The notes under the pieces: generated by a model
Database searches by the model: none
What the model was told of the DNA's origin: nothing
What the model saw: the letters and a program-made list of their open reading frames with translations, nothing else
Program-made: the position numbers and the translations under genes
DNA from: an uncultured bacterium
Lineage (GTDB): Bacteria > Vulcanimicrobiota > Xenobia > Xenobiales > Xenobiaceae
Direction of reading: 5' to 3'
Assembly: GCA_934644775.1 (NCBI GenBank)
Contig: CAKUDB010000006.1
Location: 1-64,000 of the forward strand
DNA length: 64,000 nt
Part shown: positions 42,854-50,947 of the stretch, piece after piece
How the letters are laid out: every line of letters starts with the position of its first letter
How positions within the stretch are numbered: position 1 is the first letter of the stretch

Positions 42854-44423
42854 ACCGGCTGCCAGACCGTTGGCGGCTCGCCCAGCTTCAGTTCCCAAAA
42901 CAAACTTTACTGCTCCCAGACAAGGTGACGGCAAGGCCTCGCCAGCTCCGGCTGCTCCGCCCACTCCCCCACCCCCTCCAGCAGCCCCAGCTGTTCCTCA
43001 GCCTCAAGCGGAACCGACTCCAGCTCCTCCGCCTTCCCAAGCAGACGATTTAGCGGCCAAAGAGCAAGCTTTAGCTGAGCCCTTGCCAGAAGTTGAGCCG
43101 CTACCCAAGATCACTTTTCCTTCCTATTATCTGTCGCTAGGCCGTTGCCAACCTATTCGTATGCACGGTCGCGTCAGCCAAGTTATCGGCTTAACTATTG
43201 AGTCTGAAGGGCCGGCCGTAAAAATGGGCGAGCTCTGCCTTATCTACGAGCGCGAAGGCTCCAAACCTATTAGGGCCGAGGTTGTAGGTTTTAAAGGTAG
43301 CAAAGTTATGCTTATGCCTTTAGGCGACTTGGGCGGCATCAGTCCCGGCTGTGAAGTTCGAGCTACTGGCAAACCCCTTTCAGTTAAGGTCGGCCCCAAG
43401 CTTTTAGGACGAGTCCTCGACGGCTTGGGCAACCCTATCGACGGTTTGGGACCCTTGGAATACGAAACGGAATATTCTATTTATAACGAGCCGCCCAACC
43501 CTATTACCAGGCCGCGTATTAAGCGAGCTTTGCCTATGGGAGTGCGCGTACTCGACTCTACCCTAACCTTGGGTGCGGGCCAACGTGTCGGTATCTTCGC
43601 CGGTTCCGGTGTAGGAAAATCGACCACCTTATCCATGATTGCCCGAAATACGGCCGCTCAAGTCAACATATTGGCTCTGATCGGAGAGCGTGGCCGTGAG
43701 CTGCGCGACTTTATCGAGCGCGACCTCGGCCCCGAAGGTATGAAGCGCTCCGTTGTGGTGGTAGCTACTTCCGACCAGCCCGCTTTGGTGCGTTTAAAAG
43801 GTGCTTATACAGGTACAGCCTTGGCCGAATACTTCCGCGACCAAGGTAACGACGTTATGCTTATGATGGACTCCGTCACCCGTTTTGCCATGGCCCAGCG
43901 CGAAGTAGGTTTGGCTGTAGGTGAGCCGCCGGCCACCAAAGGTTACACTCCTTCTTGCTTTGCTTTGTTGCCTAAATTAATGGAACGAGCCGGTACTTCC
44001 CCCAAAGGTTCCATTACCGGTATCTACACAGTATTGGTAGAAGGCGACGATATGAATGAGCCTATCGCCGACACCGTGCGAGGCATCTTAGACGGCCACA
44101 TCGTCCTCAACCGTAAGATCGCCCACAAAAACCGCTACCCGGCTGTAGACGTATTACAATCGGTGTCCCGTCTTTTTACGGAAATCAATCCTAAAGAGAT
44201 CCAAAAGGCTGCCGGTATTCTTAGAAACGTACTGGCCGTCTACCAAGAAAATGAAGACTTGATTAACATCGGCGCTTACCAAAAAGGCTCCAATCCTAAG
44301 GTAGACTTTGCTATCGATAAGATTGACGAGGTTCAAAAATTCCTCAGTCAGGGCATTTACGAGCCGGCTCCCTTTGAAGAAACTCGTCGCCGTTTGTTGG
44401 AAATGTTCGGAGATCAAAAGTAA
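42834..44423 (+). CDS. fliI: flagellar export ATPase FliI with a proline-rich N-terminal extension
   Basis: The cytoplasmic ATPase of flagellar-type secretion, homologous to F1-beta. Walker A is GSGVGKS at 257-263 (Lys262). Walker B (VMLMMDSVTRFAMAQREVGL), IGERGRELRDFIE and the C-terminal FliJ-contacting part are normal. With 529 residues it is about 75 longer than E. coli FliI (Walker Lys188). The extra part is an Ala/Pro-rich leader (about 1-80) with several polyproline runs, and it contains PKTNFTA at 21-27, a motif repeated near the FlhB C-terminus. It overlaps fliH, so the two are probably coupled. Confidence 0.95.
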   Translation: MAQMPAKPAARPLAARPASVPKTNFTAPRQGDGKASPAPAAPPTPPPPPAAPAVPQPQAEPTPAPPPSQADDLAAKEQALAEPLPEVEPLPKITFPSYYLSLGRCQPIRMHGRVSQVIGLTIESEGPAVKMGELCLIYEREGSKPIRAEVVGFKGSKVMLMPLGDLGGISPGCEVRATGKPLSVKVGPKLLGRVLDGLGNPIDGLGPLEYETEYSIYNEPPNPITRPRIKRALPMGVRVLDSTLTLGAGQRVGIFAGSGVGKSTTLSMIARNTAAQVNILALIGERGRELRDFIERDLGPEGMKRSVVVVATSDQPALVRLKGAYTGTALAEYFRDQGNDVMLMMDSVTRFAMAQREVGLAVGEPPATKGYTPSCFALLPKLMERAGTSPKGSITGIYTVLVEGDDMNEPIADTVRGILDGHIVLNRKIAHKNRYPAVDVLQSVSRLFTEINPKEIQKAAGILRNVLAVYQENEDLINIGAYQKGSNPKVDFAIDKIDEVQKFLSQGIYEPAPFEETRRRLLEMFGDQK

Positions 44424-44426
44424 ACT

Positions 44427-44888
44427 ATGGCTCAAAAACGCTTTCGTTATCGCTTGCAACAGATTCTCGAACTGAAGATCCAAGCTGAAGAAGATGAAAA
44501 AGAGAAACTGGCTAAGCTTATTCAGCAGCAAGAGAATGAGCGCCAGATTAAGGCTCAGCTTGAGCAAAAATTGGTTTCCATTCGCGAAGAATTAAAAGTT
44601 AGACAAGCTAACGGTACTCTGGATATAAATCAACTGAGATTCTTTCCTCAGCATATCGAGTTTGTAAAAGGTCAGATCGTCAACCAAGAGCTCAGAATTA
44701 AAGAGCTGACTATCCGCATTGCTCAACAGCGCGAGGCTCTCATGAAGGCCGCTCAAGAGAGACAAAGTTACGAAAAGAATAAGGAAAAGAGCCAAGAAAA
44801 GTGGTTGGCCGAAATAGAGCAAGAAGAGAACAAAATGCTCGACGAGTTAGCCACTTTGAAATATGCTCGCGATCCTTCGTCAATTTAA
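44427..44888 (+). CDS. fliJ: flagellar export protein FliJ
   Basis: A 153-residue, almost wholly coiled-coil protein, starting three bases after fliI. FliJ inserts into the ATPase ring like the gamma subunit of F1 and couples it to the FlhA gate. The heptad-rich pattern (LQQILELKIQAEEDEKEKL and FRYR at the start, KSQEKWLAEIEQEENKMLDELA at the end) and the position directly after fliI identify it. Sequence conservation in this family is low, so position is the main evidence. Confidence 0.88.
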   Translation: MAQKRFRYRLQQILELKIQAEEDEKEKLAKLIQQQENERQIKAQLEQKLVSIREELKVRQANGTLDINQLRFFPQHIEFVKGQIVNQELRIKELTIRIAQQREALMKAAQERQSYEKNKEKSQEKWLAEIEQEENKMLDELATLKYARDPSSI

Positions 44889-45081
44889 GCTTAAAACCGA
44901 CGCTTGTAGTAAGACTACTATAGCCAGCTATTCCAATAAAAGCTTGGAAAAAATCTTCTTTTTCTACTATACTAAGCAGAAGAAATAGTGATAAAAGTAA
45001 TAAGATTCTTCAGTCTGCTTTCCGACTGAGAAAAAGTATCTACAGAATGAAAGGCAGCACTATTTTAAGGAGGCTAAGGAA

Positions 45082-45705
45082 ATGTCCATATTCGCCAGAA
45101 TAGATCAAATTGAGCGGCAAATGACTTCGTTGGAAAATGCTCTCGATACTAGAATGAGCTCAAAATCCGCTAGCGGAAAGCTTACATCTGCGCAAGACGC
45201 AGCTTCTTTCCAGAGCATGATCAATAGCATGACCAACGGTCAGCGCTTCGATCCTTCTGCCGCCGCCATCAATTCTTCCAGTATACCCGTAGGAACCGGT
45301 TCGGGCAGTCCCACTCAATTTGACAGCATTATCAAAGAGGCTTCCGAAAAATACCACGTCGATCCCGCCCTTATTAAAGCCGTCATTAAGCAAGAATCGG
45401 CCTTCAATCCTCAAGCCACTTCTGTTTGCGGTGCCCAAGGGCTCATGCAACTTATGCCTGAAACGGCCAACGATTTAGGCGTCAAGAATGCCTATGATCC
45501 TAAAGACAATATCATGGGTGGAGCCAAATATCTGGGCCAGCTTATGGAAATGTTTAATGGCGATATGACTAAAACTATCGCTGCCTACAACGCAGGCCCT
45601 GGCTCCGTACAGCAGTACGGTGGAGTTCCTCCTTATCAGGAAACCCAAAACTACGTAGATAAAGTCTTAGGCTATTACCAGGAAAACAAAGGGATCCAAG
45701 CTTAG
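45082..45705 (+). CDS. SLT-domain lytic transglycosylase within the flagellar-type locus
   Basis: The 207-residue protein has a C-terminal soluble lytic transglycosylase domain (about 92-200). The catalytic glutamate is in IKQESAFNPQA, followed by GAQGLMQLMPETA and IAAYNAGPGSV. The N-terminal 85 residues are Ser/Ala-rich and without a classical signal peptide, so it may be exported by the type III route, like FlgJ in Salmonella. It probably opens the peptidoglycan for the rod. AAGGAGG precedes the ATG. Such genes sit between fliJ and fliK in some Firmicutes. Confidence 0.9.
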   Translation: MSIFARIDQIERQMTSLENALDTRMSSKSASGKLTSAQDAASFQSMINSMTNGQRFDPSAAAINSSSIPVGTGSGSPTQFDSIIKEASEKYHVDPALIKAVIKQESAFNPQATSVCGAQGLMQLMPETANDLGVKNAYDPKDNIMGGAKYLGQLMEMFNGDMTKTIAAYNAGPGSVQQYGGVPPYQETQNYVDKVLGYYQENKGIQA

Positions 45706-45815
45706 TCTTTATCCCTTCCCCATTTTTATAAGCTAGCTCCGCTTTCGAGTGCTCTACCTCATTCGGAGCTGGCTTAAAAGGTCGAGTTTTCCCCATAGAA
45801 AAAAAAGGAGCCGTT

Positions 45816-46760
45816 ATGGAAAATCAACTTTTTGTATCTATGTTAGGTTCGTCTGCCGTTCAGCAGAACCGCGATAGCAAAAGTGACAAAATCGAAACTA
45901 ATTCCAGTGCCTTCAACAGTTGTTTAGAAGCAGCTACTTCCGATAAGGCCAACACCGAAAACGATGTCATAGCCAAAAAGGAGACTCGCAAAGAGGCTGC
46001 CGAGCGTCAGAAGGCCGAAAAGGCCGAAGCTCAGGCCCAAGCCAAAGCCGAGCAAGCCAAAATAACCCAAAATCCGCAATCTATGGGCAGTAAGGCTTTC
46101 CTTTACGACATGATGTATCGCAACCCCGATACTTTGAGTATGGCCGAAAAGCAAGCCATGAAGCTCGACGAAGCTTCCAAAGCTTTAAAAATGCCTAATG
46201 CTCAGCCCAAAGAGAATAGCGGAGTGGCTAAAGAAGCTACCGCCCAAGCCAACACTTCCAGTAAAGAAGCTCCCTCTTTGGCCGGTCAGAAGTTTGACGA
46301 GCTCTTAGGTAAAACTGGCAAAAAAGAAGAGGGCAAGCAACTTACCACTGAAGCTGCTCAGGCCGCTTCCGGCGCAGCCAAAGGAGACAAAGCAGAAAAG
46401 GCCGACGACAGCGTAGCTCTCAACAGCGCCAACAAAGCAGAAGAAGCCCACAAGACTCAAAGGCTTACCCAAACTCAAAAGCGCCAGCAAGTTATCAACC
46501 AGATCGTTACCCACATGGAGATTCGCAACTTTACCAGCCGAGACGAACTTACTCTCCGTCTCAACCCCGAGTATCTGGGCGAGCTCAAAATTAAGATTAA
46601 CCGTAGCAAAGACGGCGAGCTGAGCGCTCAATTTATTACCGATTCTGAAGATACGCGCGAAGTGCTCCAAGAGAGCCGAGCCGAGCTGCGCGAGCATATC
46701 GAAAAGAAAGGTATGAATTTGCGCAATATCGACATTGAGATGGTCGATCATATCGCCTAA
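45816..46760 (+). CDS. fliK: flagellar hook-length control protein FliK
   Basis: The 314-residue protein has an Ala/Lys/Glu-rich disordered N-terminal part (about 20-215), expected of an exported molecular ruler. The C-terminal Flg_hook domain (about 225-314) includes ELTLRLNPEYLGELKIKI, the substrate-specificity switch core that contacts FlhB. AAAGGAG lies before the ATG. The ruler part is shorter than in Salmonella (405 residues in total), consistent with a short hook. A FliK implies that a hook-like structure is made and measured. Confidence 0.9.
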   Translation: MENQLFVSMLGSSAVQQNRDSKSDKIETNSSAFNSCLEAATSDKANTENDVIAKKETRKEAAERQKAEKAEAQAQAKAEQAKITQNPQSMGSKAFLYDMMYRNPDTLSMAEKQAMKLDEASKALKMPNAQPKENSGVAKEATAQANTSSKEAPSLAGQKFDELLGKTGKKEEGKQLTTEAAQAASGAAKGDKAEKADDSVALNSANKAEEAHKTQRLTQTQKRQQVINQIVTHMEIRNFTSRDELTLRLNPEYLGELKIKINRSKDGELSAQFITDSEDTREVLQESRAELREHIEKKGMNLRNIDIEMVDHIA

Positions 46761-46791
46761 AAAGAGCGATTTTAGCCTGTTTGGGACTTCA

Positions 46792-46815
46792 TTGTTTACA
46801 TTTTAGAAACAAACT
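46792..46815. promoter_or_regulatory. second copy of the TTGTTTACA / AAACAAACT motif
   Basis: TTGTTTACA (46792-46800) and AAACAAACT (46807-46815) form an inverted TTGTTT/AAACAA pair 120 bases before the flgE/G-like gene. The same two 9-mers lie upstream of flgB (37240-37271) with eight bases more between them. Confidence 0.5.
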
Positions 46816-46935
46816 GTTTAAGGTGTGACAATAAGCCCTTGATACCTTTACATTGAGATGGAGAGGGCTTTTCTCAACAGGCTCAAAGCTTCAAGAGTAA
46901 CGTGCCCAACGGGGTTAAGGAGGCAAAAGTAGATC

Positions 46936-47754
46936 ATGTTTGATTTTAATAATTCAGCCAATGCCATTCAGCAGAACCAGACTATGCTGAACTCTTATTT
47001 CCAGAACTTGCAAAACCAGTTCACTCCTGGTTACAAGGCTGAGAGCGTACAGTTCAACGATATTATGGGCCAGACTATGGGCGGCGGCGGTGCTAAGACC
47101 CAGTCTAATGGCATTATCTTCAGCCAAGGCCAGCTCTTCCAGACCGAATGTGCCACCAACTTGGCTATCGATGGTCAGGGCTTCTTCATGGTCAACGACG
47201 GCAACCAGACTCACTACACTCGTGACGGTCGCTTCGCTTTCAACAACGGTATGTTGACCAATAGCGAAGGCAAAAATGTTATGGGCTATCAGTTAGATGC
47301 TCAGGGCAACATTTGCAGTGATCCTCAGCCTATCGAGCTCCATATGGATCCCAACACTAAGTTGTATGGTGGCAAATATACCGGTTATCACTTCGACGAA
47401 ACCGGTAAGCTCTATGGTGAGCAGACTATCACCGATCCTACTACCGGTCAGAGCGTTTCTGAGTCCGTGCCTATTGCCCAGGTATCTATCGCCTCCTTCG
47501 CCAACGCCAGCGGTTTGAAGAAAACCGGTACTACCAGCTTTGGCAAGACTGACAATTCCGGCGAAGCTGTAGTAGGCGTGGCCGGTCAGGGTGCTATGGG
47601 CCGCATCGCTGCTGGTAGCTTAGAGTTAGCCAATGTAGACTATGCTCAGCAAGCCGCCGCTATCGGTATGGCTAAGCAGAACTACGAAGCTAACTTCGCC
47701 GCTTTCAAAGCTATGGACGGTTTGATGGAGTCGGCTATCGGTTTAGTCCGCTAG
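46936..47754 (+). CDS. flagellar hook or distal-rod protein (FlgE/FlgF/FlgG family)
   Basis: A 272-residue axial protein. The N-terminal rod/hook helix is present in altered form (FNNSANAIQQNQTMLNSYFQ), with NLAIDGQGFFMV and YTRDGRFAFNNG, two strong family motifs, and the C-terminal GSLELANVDYAQQ...MAKQNYEANFAAFKAMD pair helix. Its size fits FlgG or a short hook protein such as that of Bacillus (264 residues). It occupies the position of flgE, directly after fliK, but flgD, the hook scaffold, is missing. It is the only FlgE/F/G protein in the window. AAGGAGG precedes the ATG. Confidence 0.85.
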   Translation: MFDFNNSANAIQQNQTMLNSYFQNLQNQFTPGYKAESVQFNDIMGQTMGGGGAKTQSNGIIFSQGQLFQTECATNLAIDGQGFFMVNDGNQTHYTRDGRFAFNNGMLTNSEGKNVMGYQLDAQGNICSDPQPIELHMDPNTKLYGGKYTGYHFDETGKLYGEQTITDPTTGQSVSESVPIAQVSIASFANASGLKKTGTTSFGKTDNSGEAVVGVAGQGAMGRIAAGSLELANVDYAQQAAAIGMAKQNYEANFAAFKAMDGLMESAIGLVR

Positions 47755-48086
47755 TATATCGTTGAAAAAGGCTTAAGTTGCGCCCTTATTGGTGGTTCAA
47801 TTGTAGATAAGCGCATCTTGCCTATCTAAAAAGGCGATAGGGAGCTATCTTTTTTGGAGATAGTTTCTTGTCGTCTTTTTTTTTGATAAGGAATTGCCAG
47901 AATTGGTGTCGAAGTGGCCAGGCGTTTTCGAAGGATAATTGTTCGGCAGCTCGTCTTGGTCTTTGGAAGAGGAAGGGTAGTCCGATTCTAAGGACGTACA
48001 AGGGCAGTTTTTGTCTAGATTTATCACTTAGTATCTAGCTTCGGAAAGTTCGACAAAATCTGTAGGCCATTTTTAGGAGGAACCGA
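47755..48086 (+). promoter_or_regulatory. 332-base leader of fliM with alternative hairpins
   Basis: No gene is seen. Segments TAGATA (about 47804), CCTATCT (47821-47827), GATAGG (47836-47841), CTATCT (47845-47850) and AGATAG (47858-47863) can pair in mutually exclusive ways (1:2 with 3:4, or 2:3). A T-rich run at 47875-47884 follows. This is the arrangement of an attenuator, but no known riboswitch core is visible. TAGGAGG at its end serves the fliM TTG. Confidence 0.45.
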
Positions 48087-49058
48087 TTGCGCCAAGATTC
48101 CGGTAGTTATGACGAAATCATGCGCCTGACTTCGTCGCGCAGAGGCGATGGAGCTTCGGCTTATGATTTTCGCAAAACAGAGAAATTTACAGCGGATCAG
48201 ATAAAATTTATCGAAAATGTTTTTGTAACTTTTTCTGATACCGTCATTACCAGTTTAGCTCCTATGCTCCAGTCTCGTTTTCGCATGGAGCTTATGACTA
48301 TAGTTACGCGAAGTTACACTTCTTACATAAACTCCTTGGCCGAAACTACGCCAATGTTGATCTTTAAGCTGGAACAAGACGTACAAGGCTTTATAGATAT
48401 AGATTTTGGATTGGCTTTTGCCTTGTTCGAAAGGCTCATGGGCGGTAAGGGCATCCCTTCACGGGATGAACTGCGCGATTCCTTTACCGATTTGGAAAAA
48501 GCCATCTTGCAAAAGCCTTTGGCCCGTTTGCTCGACGCTTATGCTCAAGCCTGGAAGACTCTTAAACCGGTTAAGCCCCAATTAGTCTCTTTTGAGTTTA
48601 ACCCTATGGCCGTCCATATTGCCAGCCCTTCCGAGCTAATGGTAGTAATTCCCTTCCAAGCCGATATTGCTTCAGCCAGCGGATCTATCAATGTAGTATT
48701 ACCTTTCCAATATTTGCGCGATTGCTTGCCTAAGGGTTCTTACGACGAGTTTAATTTGACTAAAGGTGCCAAGACGTCGGCCTCTCAACCGCCTATGACA
48801 GCCCACATTGCCGACAAGATACAAGGAGCTAAAGTTCCTATTACGGTAAGTTTAGGCCGTGCCGAACTCCTCTTCCAAGAGTTGCTCAGTTTGGAAAGAG
48901 GCGACACCATTCGACTGGACACAGAAATTTCTCAGCCCTTGAAAGTAAAGGTCGAAGGCAAAACTAAATTTTTGGGCCATCCAGGCACAAAAGATTCCAA
49001 GCTGGCTTGCAAAATAAGCCGCGTATTACAAGAGGGAGATGAAGAATTCGATGAGTGA
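48087..49058 (+). CDS. fliM: flagellar switch protein FliM
   Basis: The 323-residue C-ring protein contacts FliG through its middle domain (the GGxG-type loop is FALFERLMGGKG, about 108-119) and ends in a SpoA/FliN-like domain (about 245-315, VSLGRAELLFQELLSLERGDTI). The N-terminal CheY-P binding peptide, normally LSQxEIDALL, is only faintly present (GSYDEIMRLT), so chemotactic control is doubtful. The TTG start has TAGGAGG six bases upstream. It overlaps fliN by 20 bases or fewer. Confidence 0.93.
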   Translation: MRQDSGSYDEIMRLTSSRRGDGASAYDFRKTEKFTADQIKFIENVFVTFSDTVITSLAPMLQSRFRMELMTIVTRSYTSYINSLAETTPMLIFKLEQDVQGFIDIDFGLAFALFERLMGGKGIPSRDELRDSFTDLEKAILQKPLARLLDAYAQAWKTLKPVKPQLVSFEFNPMAVHIASPSELMVVIPFQADIASASGSINVVLPFQYLRDCLPKGSYDEFNLTKGAKTSASQPPMTAHIADKIQGAKVPITVSLGRAELLFQELLSLERGDTIRLDTEISQPLKVKVEGKTKFLGHPGTKDSKLACKISRVLQEGDEEFDE

Positions 49059-49356
49059 TCAGCAAGGCCCCCGCTCCGTACAATTTGGGGTATTAGATAG
49101 TTCTAGTCCAGCCGGAGGTTCTGCCTCCAGTATAGACTTGTTGCGTGACGTCCCCTTGGAGATTCACGCCGAACTGGGTAAAGCCAAACGTTTAGTGCGC
49201 GAGGTACTGCGCCTCAATGTGGGTACAGTGATCGATCTGGACAAAGAAGCCGGCGCTCCCGTAGATTTAATTATCAATAACCGCCCTATTGCCAGAGGCG
49301 AAGTTGTGGAAATAGACGGACGCTACGGCATTCGTGTGACGGAAATTGTTCGCTAG
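49039..49356 (+). CDS. fliN: flagellar switch protein FliN, first copy
   Basis: A 105-residue C-ring protein with a SpoA domain (about 30-105): VPLEIHAELGKAKRLVREVLRL then GTVIDLDKEAGAPVDLIIN and ARGEVVEIDGRYGIRVTEIV. Two ATGs compete: 49039, three bases after GAGG, and 49051, about 12 bases after GGAG. I list the longer. It overlaps the fliM stop, so it is translationally coupled. FliN is also the sorting-platform subunit of type III systems (SctQ-C). Confidence 0.92.
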   Translation: MKNSMSDQQGPRSVQFGVLDSSSPAGGSASSIDLLRDVPLEIHAELGKAKRLVREVLRLNVGTVIDLDKEAGAPVDLIINNRPIARGEVVEIDGRYGIRVTEIVR

Positions 49357-49401
49357 GTTGCTCGTCTTAGGCGGCACATTCAACATATCGGAGGCAAGTT
49401 A

Positions 49402-49707
49402 TTGGACAGCTTATCGGTAAATGCTAGACGCGCTCAAAGAGCGGGCTCCTCCGCTGGCTTAGCAGAAAATGCGGAAGATCTAAATATCCTTTATGACGTT
49501 CCCTTTATTATTGAAGCAGAAATGGGCGAAACTGCCCGCACAGTGCGCGATGTCTTAAAATTGACCCAAGGGTGCCTCTTAGAATTGGACAAAGAAGAAG
49601 GCGATCCTATAGATTTAAAGATCAACGGCCATTTAATTGCTCGAGGCGAAGTAGTCGAACTAGACGGCTGCTATGCAGTACGTATTACCGAACTTGTTTC
49701 TAAATAA
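49402..49707 (+). CDS. fliN: flagellar switch protein FliN, second copy
   Basis: A 101-residue paralogue of the preceding gene, 45 bases downstream, TTG start with CGGAGG seven bases upstream. The SpoA domain aligns end to end with the first copy (VPFIIEAEMGETARTVRDVLKL, LLELDKEEGDPIDLKING, IARGEVVELDGCYAVRITELV), while the first 30 residues differ. Two tandem FliN genes could make a mixed ring, as SpoA1/SpoA2 heterodimers do in some type III systems. Its stop overlaps the fliO ATG by one base (TAATG). Confidence 0.92.
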   Translation: MDSLSVNARRAQRAGSSAGLAENAEDLNILYDVPFIIEAEMGETARTVRDVLKLTQGCLLELDKEEGDPIDLKINGHLIARGEVVELDGCYAVRITELVSK

Positions 49708-50699
49708 TGTTCGACTTTAAATCGCTTCTCAACGAAATGGAACAAAGTAGACGGCGCTCTTTGCTATCGGTGGGCGTCGTTTGCTTTTTGGCTTTAGCTC
49801 TAATTATCGGCTTGGGCGTTTTTAGCAGCACTAAGCAACTGAGGCAGCAGCCTTCCGCTTCGCCTACCATGACTGGACGCGAGCTCTTTAATAAGGTAAT
49901 TGAGCAAGAAAAGAATGCCTTAGAAAAGCAAGCTGAATTAGAAGCTCAACAAGCTAAATTGGAAGTTCAACAAGCCAAGAATACTCCCCTTGCTGCCCCA
50001 CCAACAAAGAGACCAACACAAACCCAAGCGCCAGCCTCCTCCAAAGTTGCTACACCGGAAACTAAAAAGAAAGATACCGAAACTACACTAGCCCCCTCCT
50101 CCCCAGCTGTTCCTCCCTCCAAGGCAACTTCTACAGATAAAGAAGACCCCTACTTTAACATTTTGCATGAGCCCTGGCCCCCTTCATCGGCTGCAGGAAC
50201 TACTAAAGTAGAATCGACCTTTGTCCCTCGGTTGGGCTCTATGTTCTTGATGTTGTGTATAACTTGCACGATCATCTGGCTCTCTCTCAAGATATTTGCT
50301 CCGCTCTTCAATAAATTTACCGGAGTTTCAGCTACTCCCCAAAACCATTTGCAAATTATTGAAAAGAAAGCTCTGGCTCCCAATAAAATGATCGTTTTGA
50401 TCGAAACCCACGGCCAGCATATCCTTTTAGGAATAACCGATCAGGCCATTACTACTTTAGCTAATTTTGACCTTGCCCCCACTAAGCTTCCCCCACCCAC
50501 AGAAGAGATCGCTTCTCAAGAAAGTATTAGGCCAACATCTGAAGCTTCTGAAACTTCTGAAGCCAAGCCTCTAGAGCCTAACTCTAACCCAAAATCAGCC
50601 GACCCTCTTCCAGGAAGTCCAGGGGAAAAGAAAAACTTACTAAAGGAAGTTATCAGCCAACATTTTTCTTCTCTACCATTGCCCAGAATAGAGAAATAG
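49707..50699 (+). CDS. fliO: FliO-like flagellar export gate assembly protein
   Basis: FliO helps assemble the FliP ring. The 330-residue protein is far longer than the usual 100-200. It has an N-terminal transmembrane helix (about 18-36), a Gln/Ala/Pro-rich periplasmic stretch (about 45-165), a second helix (about 175-195, MFLMLCITCTIIWLSLKIF) and the FliO-type cytoplasmic beta domain (LQIIEKKALAPNKMIVLIETHGQHILLGITDQAI), then a Pro/Ser/Glu-rich tail. Position between fliN and fliP supports the call. The extra first helix is unusual. Confidence 0.82.
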   Translation: MFDFKSLLNEMEQSRRRSLLSVGVVCFLALALIIGLGVFSSTKQLRQQPSASPTMTGRELFNKVIEQEKNALEKQAELEAQQAKLEVQQAKNTPLAAPPTKRPTQTQAPASSKVATPETKKKDTETTLAPSSPAVPPSKATSTDKEDPYFNILHEPWPPSSAAGTTKVESTFVPRLGSMFLMLCITCTIIWLSLKIFAPLFNKFTGVSATPQNHLQIIEKKALAPNKMIVLIETHGQHILLGITDQAITTLANFDLAPTKLPPPTEEIASQESIRPTSEASETSEAKPLEPNSNPKSADPLPGSPGEKKNLLKEVISQHFSSLPLPRIEK

Positions 50700-50947
50700 T
50701 CTTTTTATCCCCATTAAGTAGGAAATCTCTTCTGCCTTCTTAGGTAGGGGATAAGGGATAATGTGGCAAATCACAATTTATAAAAGAGATACCGTGAGGC
50801 GCACGGAAATTTACGCCTGTGGAAAGCATATATGTGGGCCTAGCAATCTTTTGGCAAGGCCAGTTGTATCTTTTGTAGAAACAGGAAGCTCCCATCTTTT
50901 TTTAGGAGTACGTCCACTCATCTTTTGAGTATGAAGCGAGAAAAGAA
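50700..50947. other. fliP leader with two hairpins
   Basis: The 248-base gap has a GGCG/CGCC hairpin (about 50794-50815) and a GGCCT/AGGCC hairpin (about 50838-50863), then an oligo-T run near 50898. No known riboswitch core fits. It may allow separate control of the export-gate genes. Confidence 0.35.

Noticed and set aside
42834..43070. FliI N-terminal extension as a wrong start
   Set aside because: No later start has a Shine-Dalgarno, the extension overlaps fliH as coupled genes do, and it carries a motif shared with FlhB.
46936..47754. Calling the gene firmly flgE or flgG
   Set aside because: Size and motifs fit both, and the missing flgD leaves the hook question open, so no symbol is given.
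50760..50900. Cyclic di-GMP riboswitch in the fliP leader
   Set aside because: Hairpins are present, but the conserved GEMM core and its tetraloop receptor pattern are not seen.
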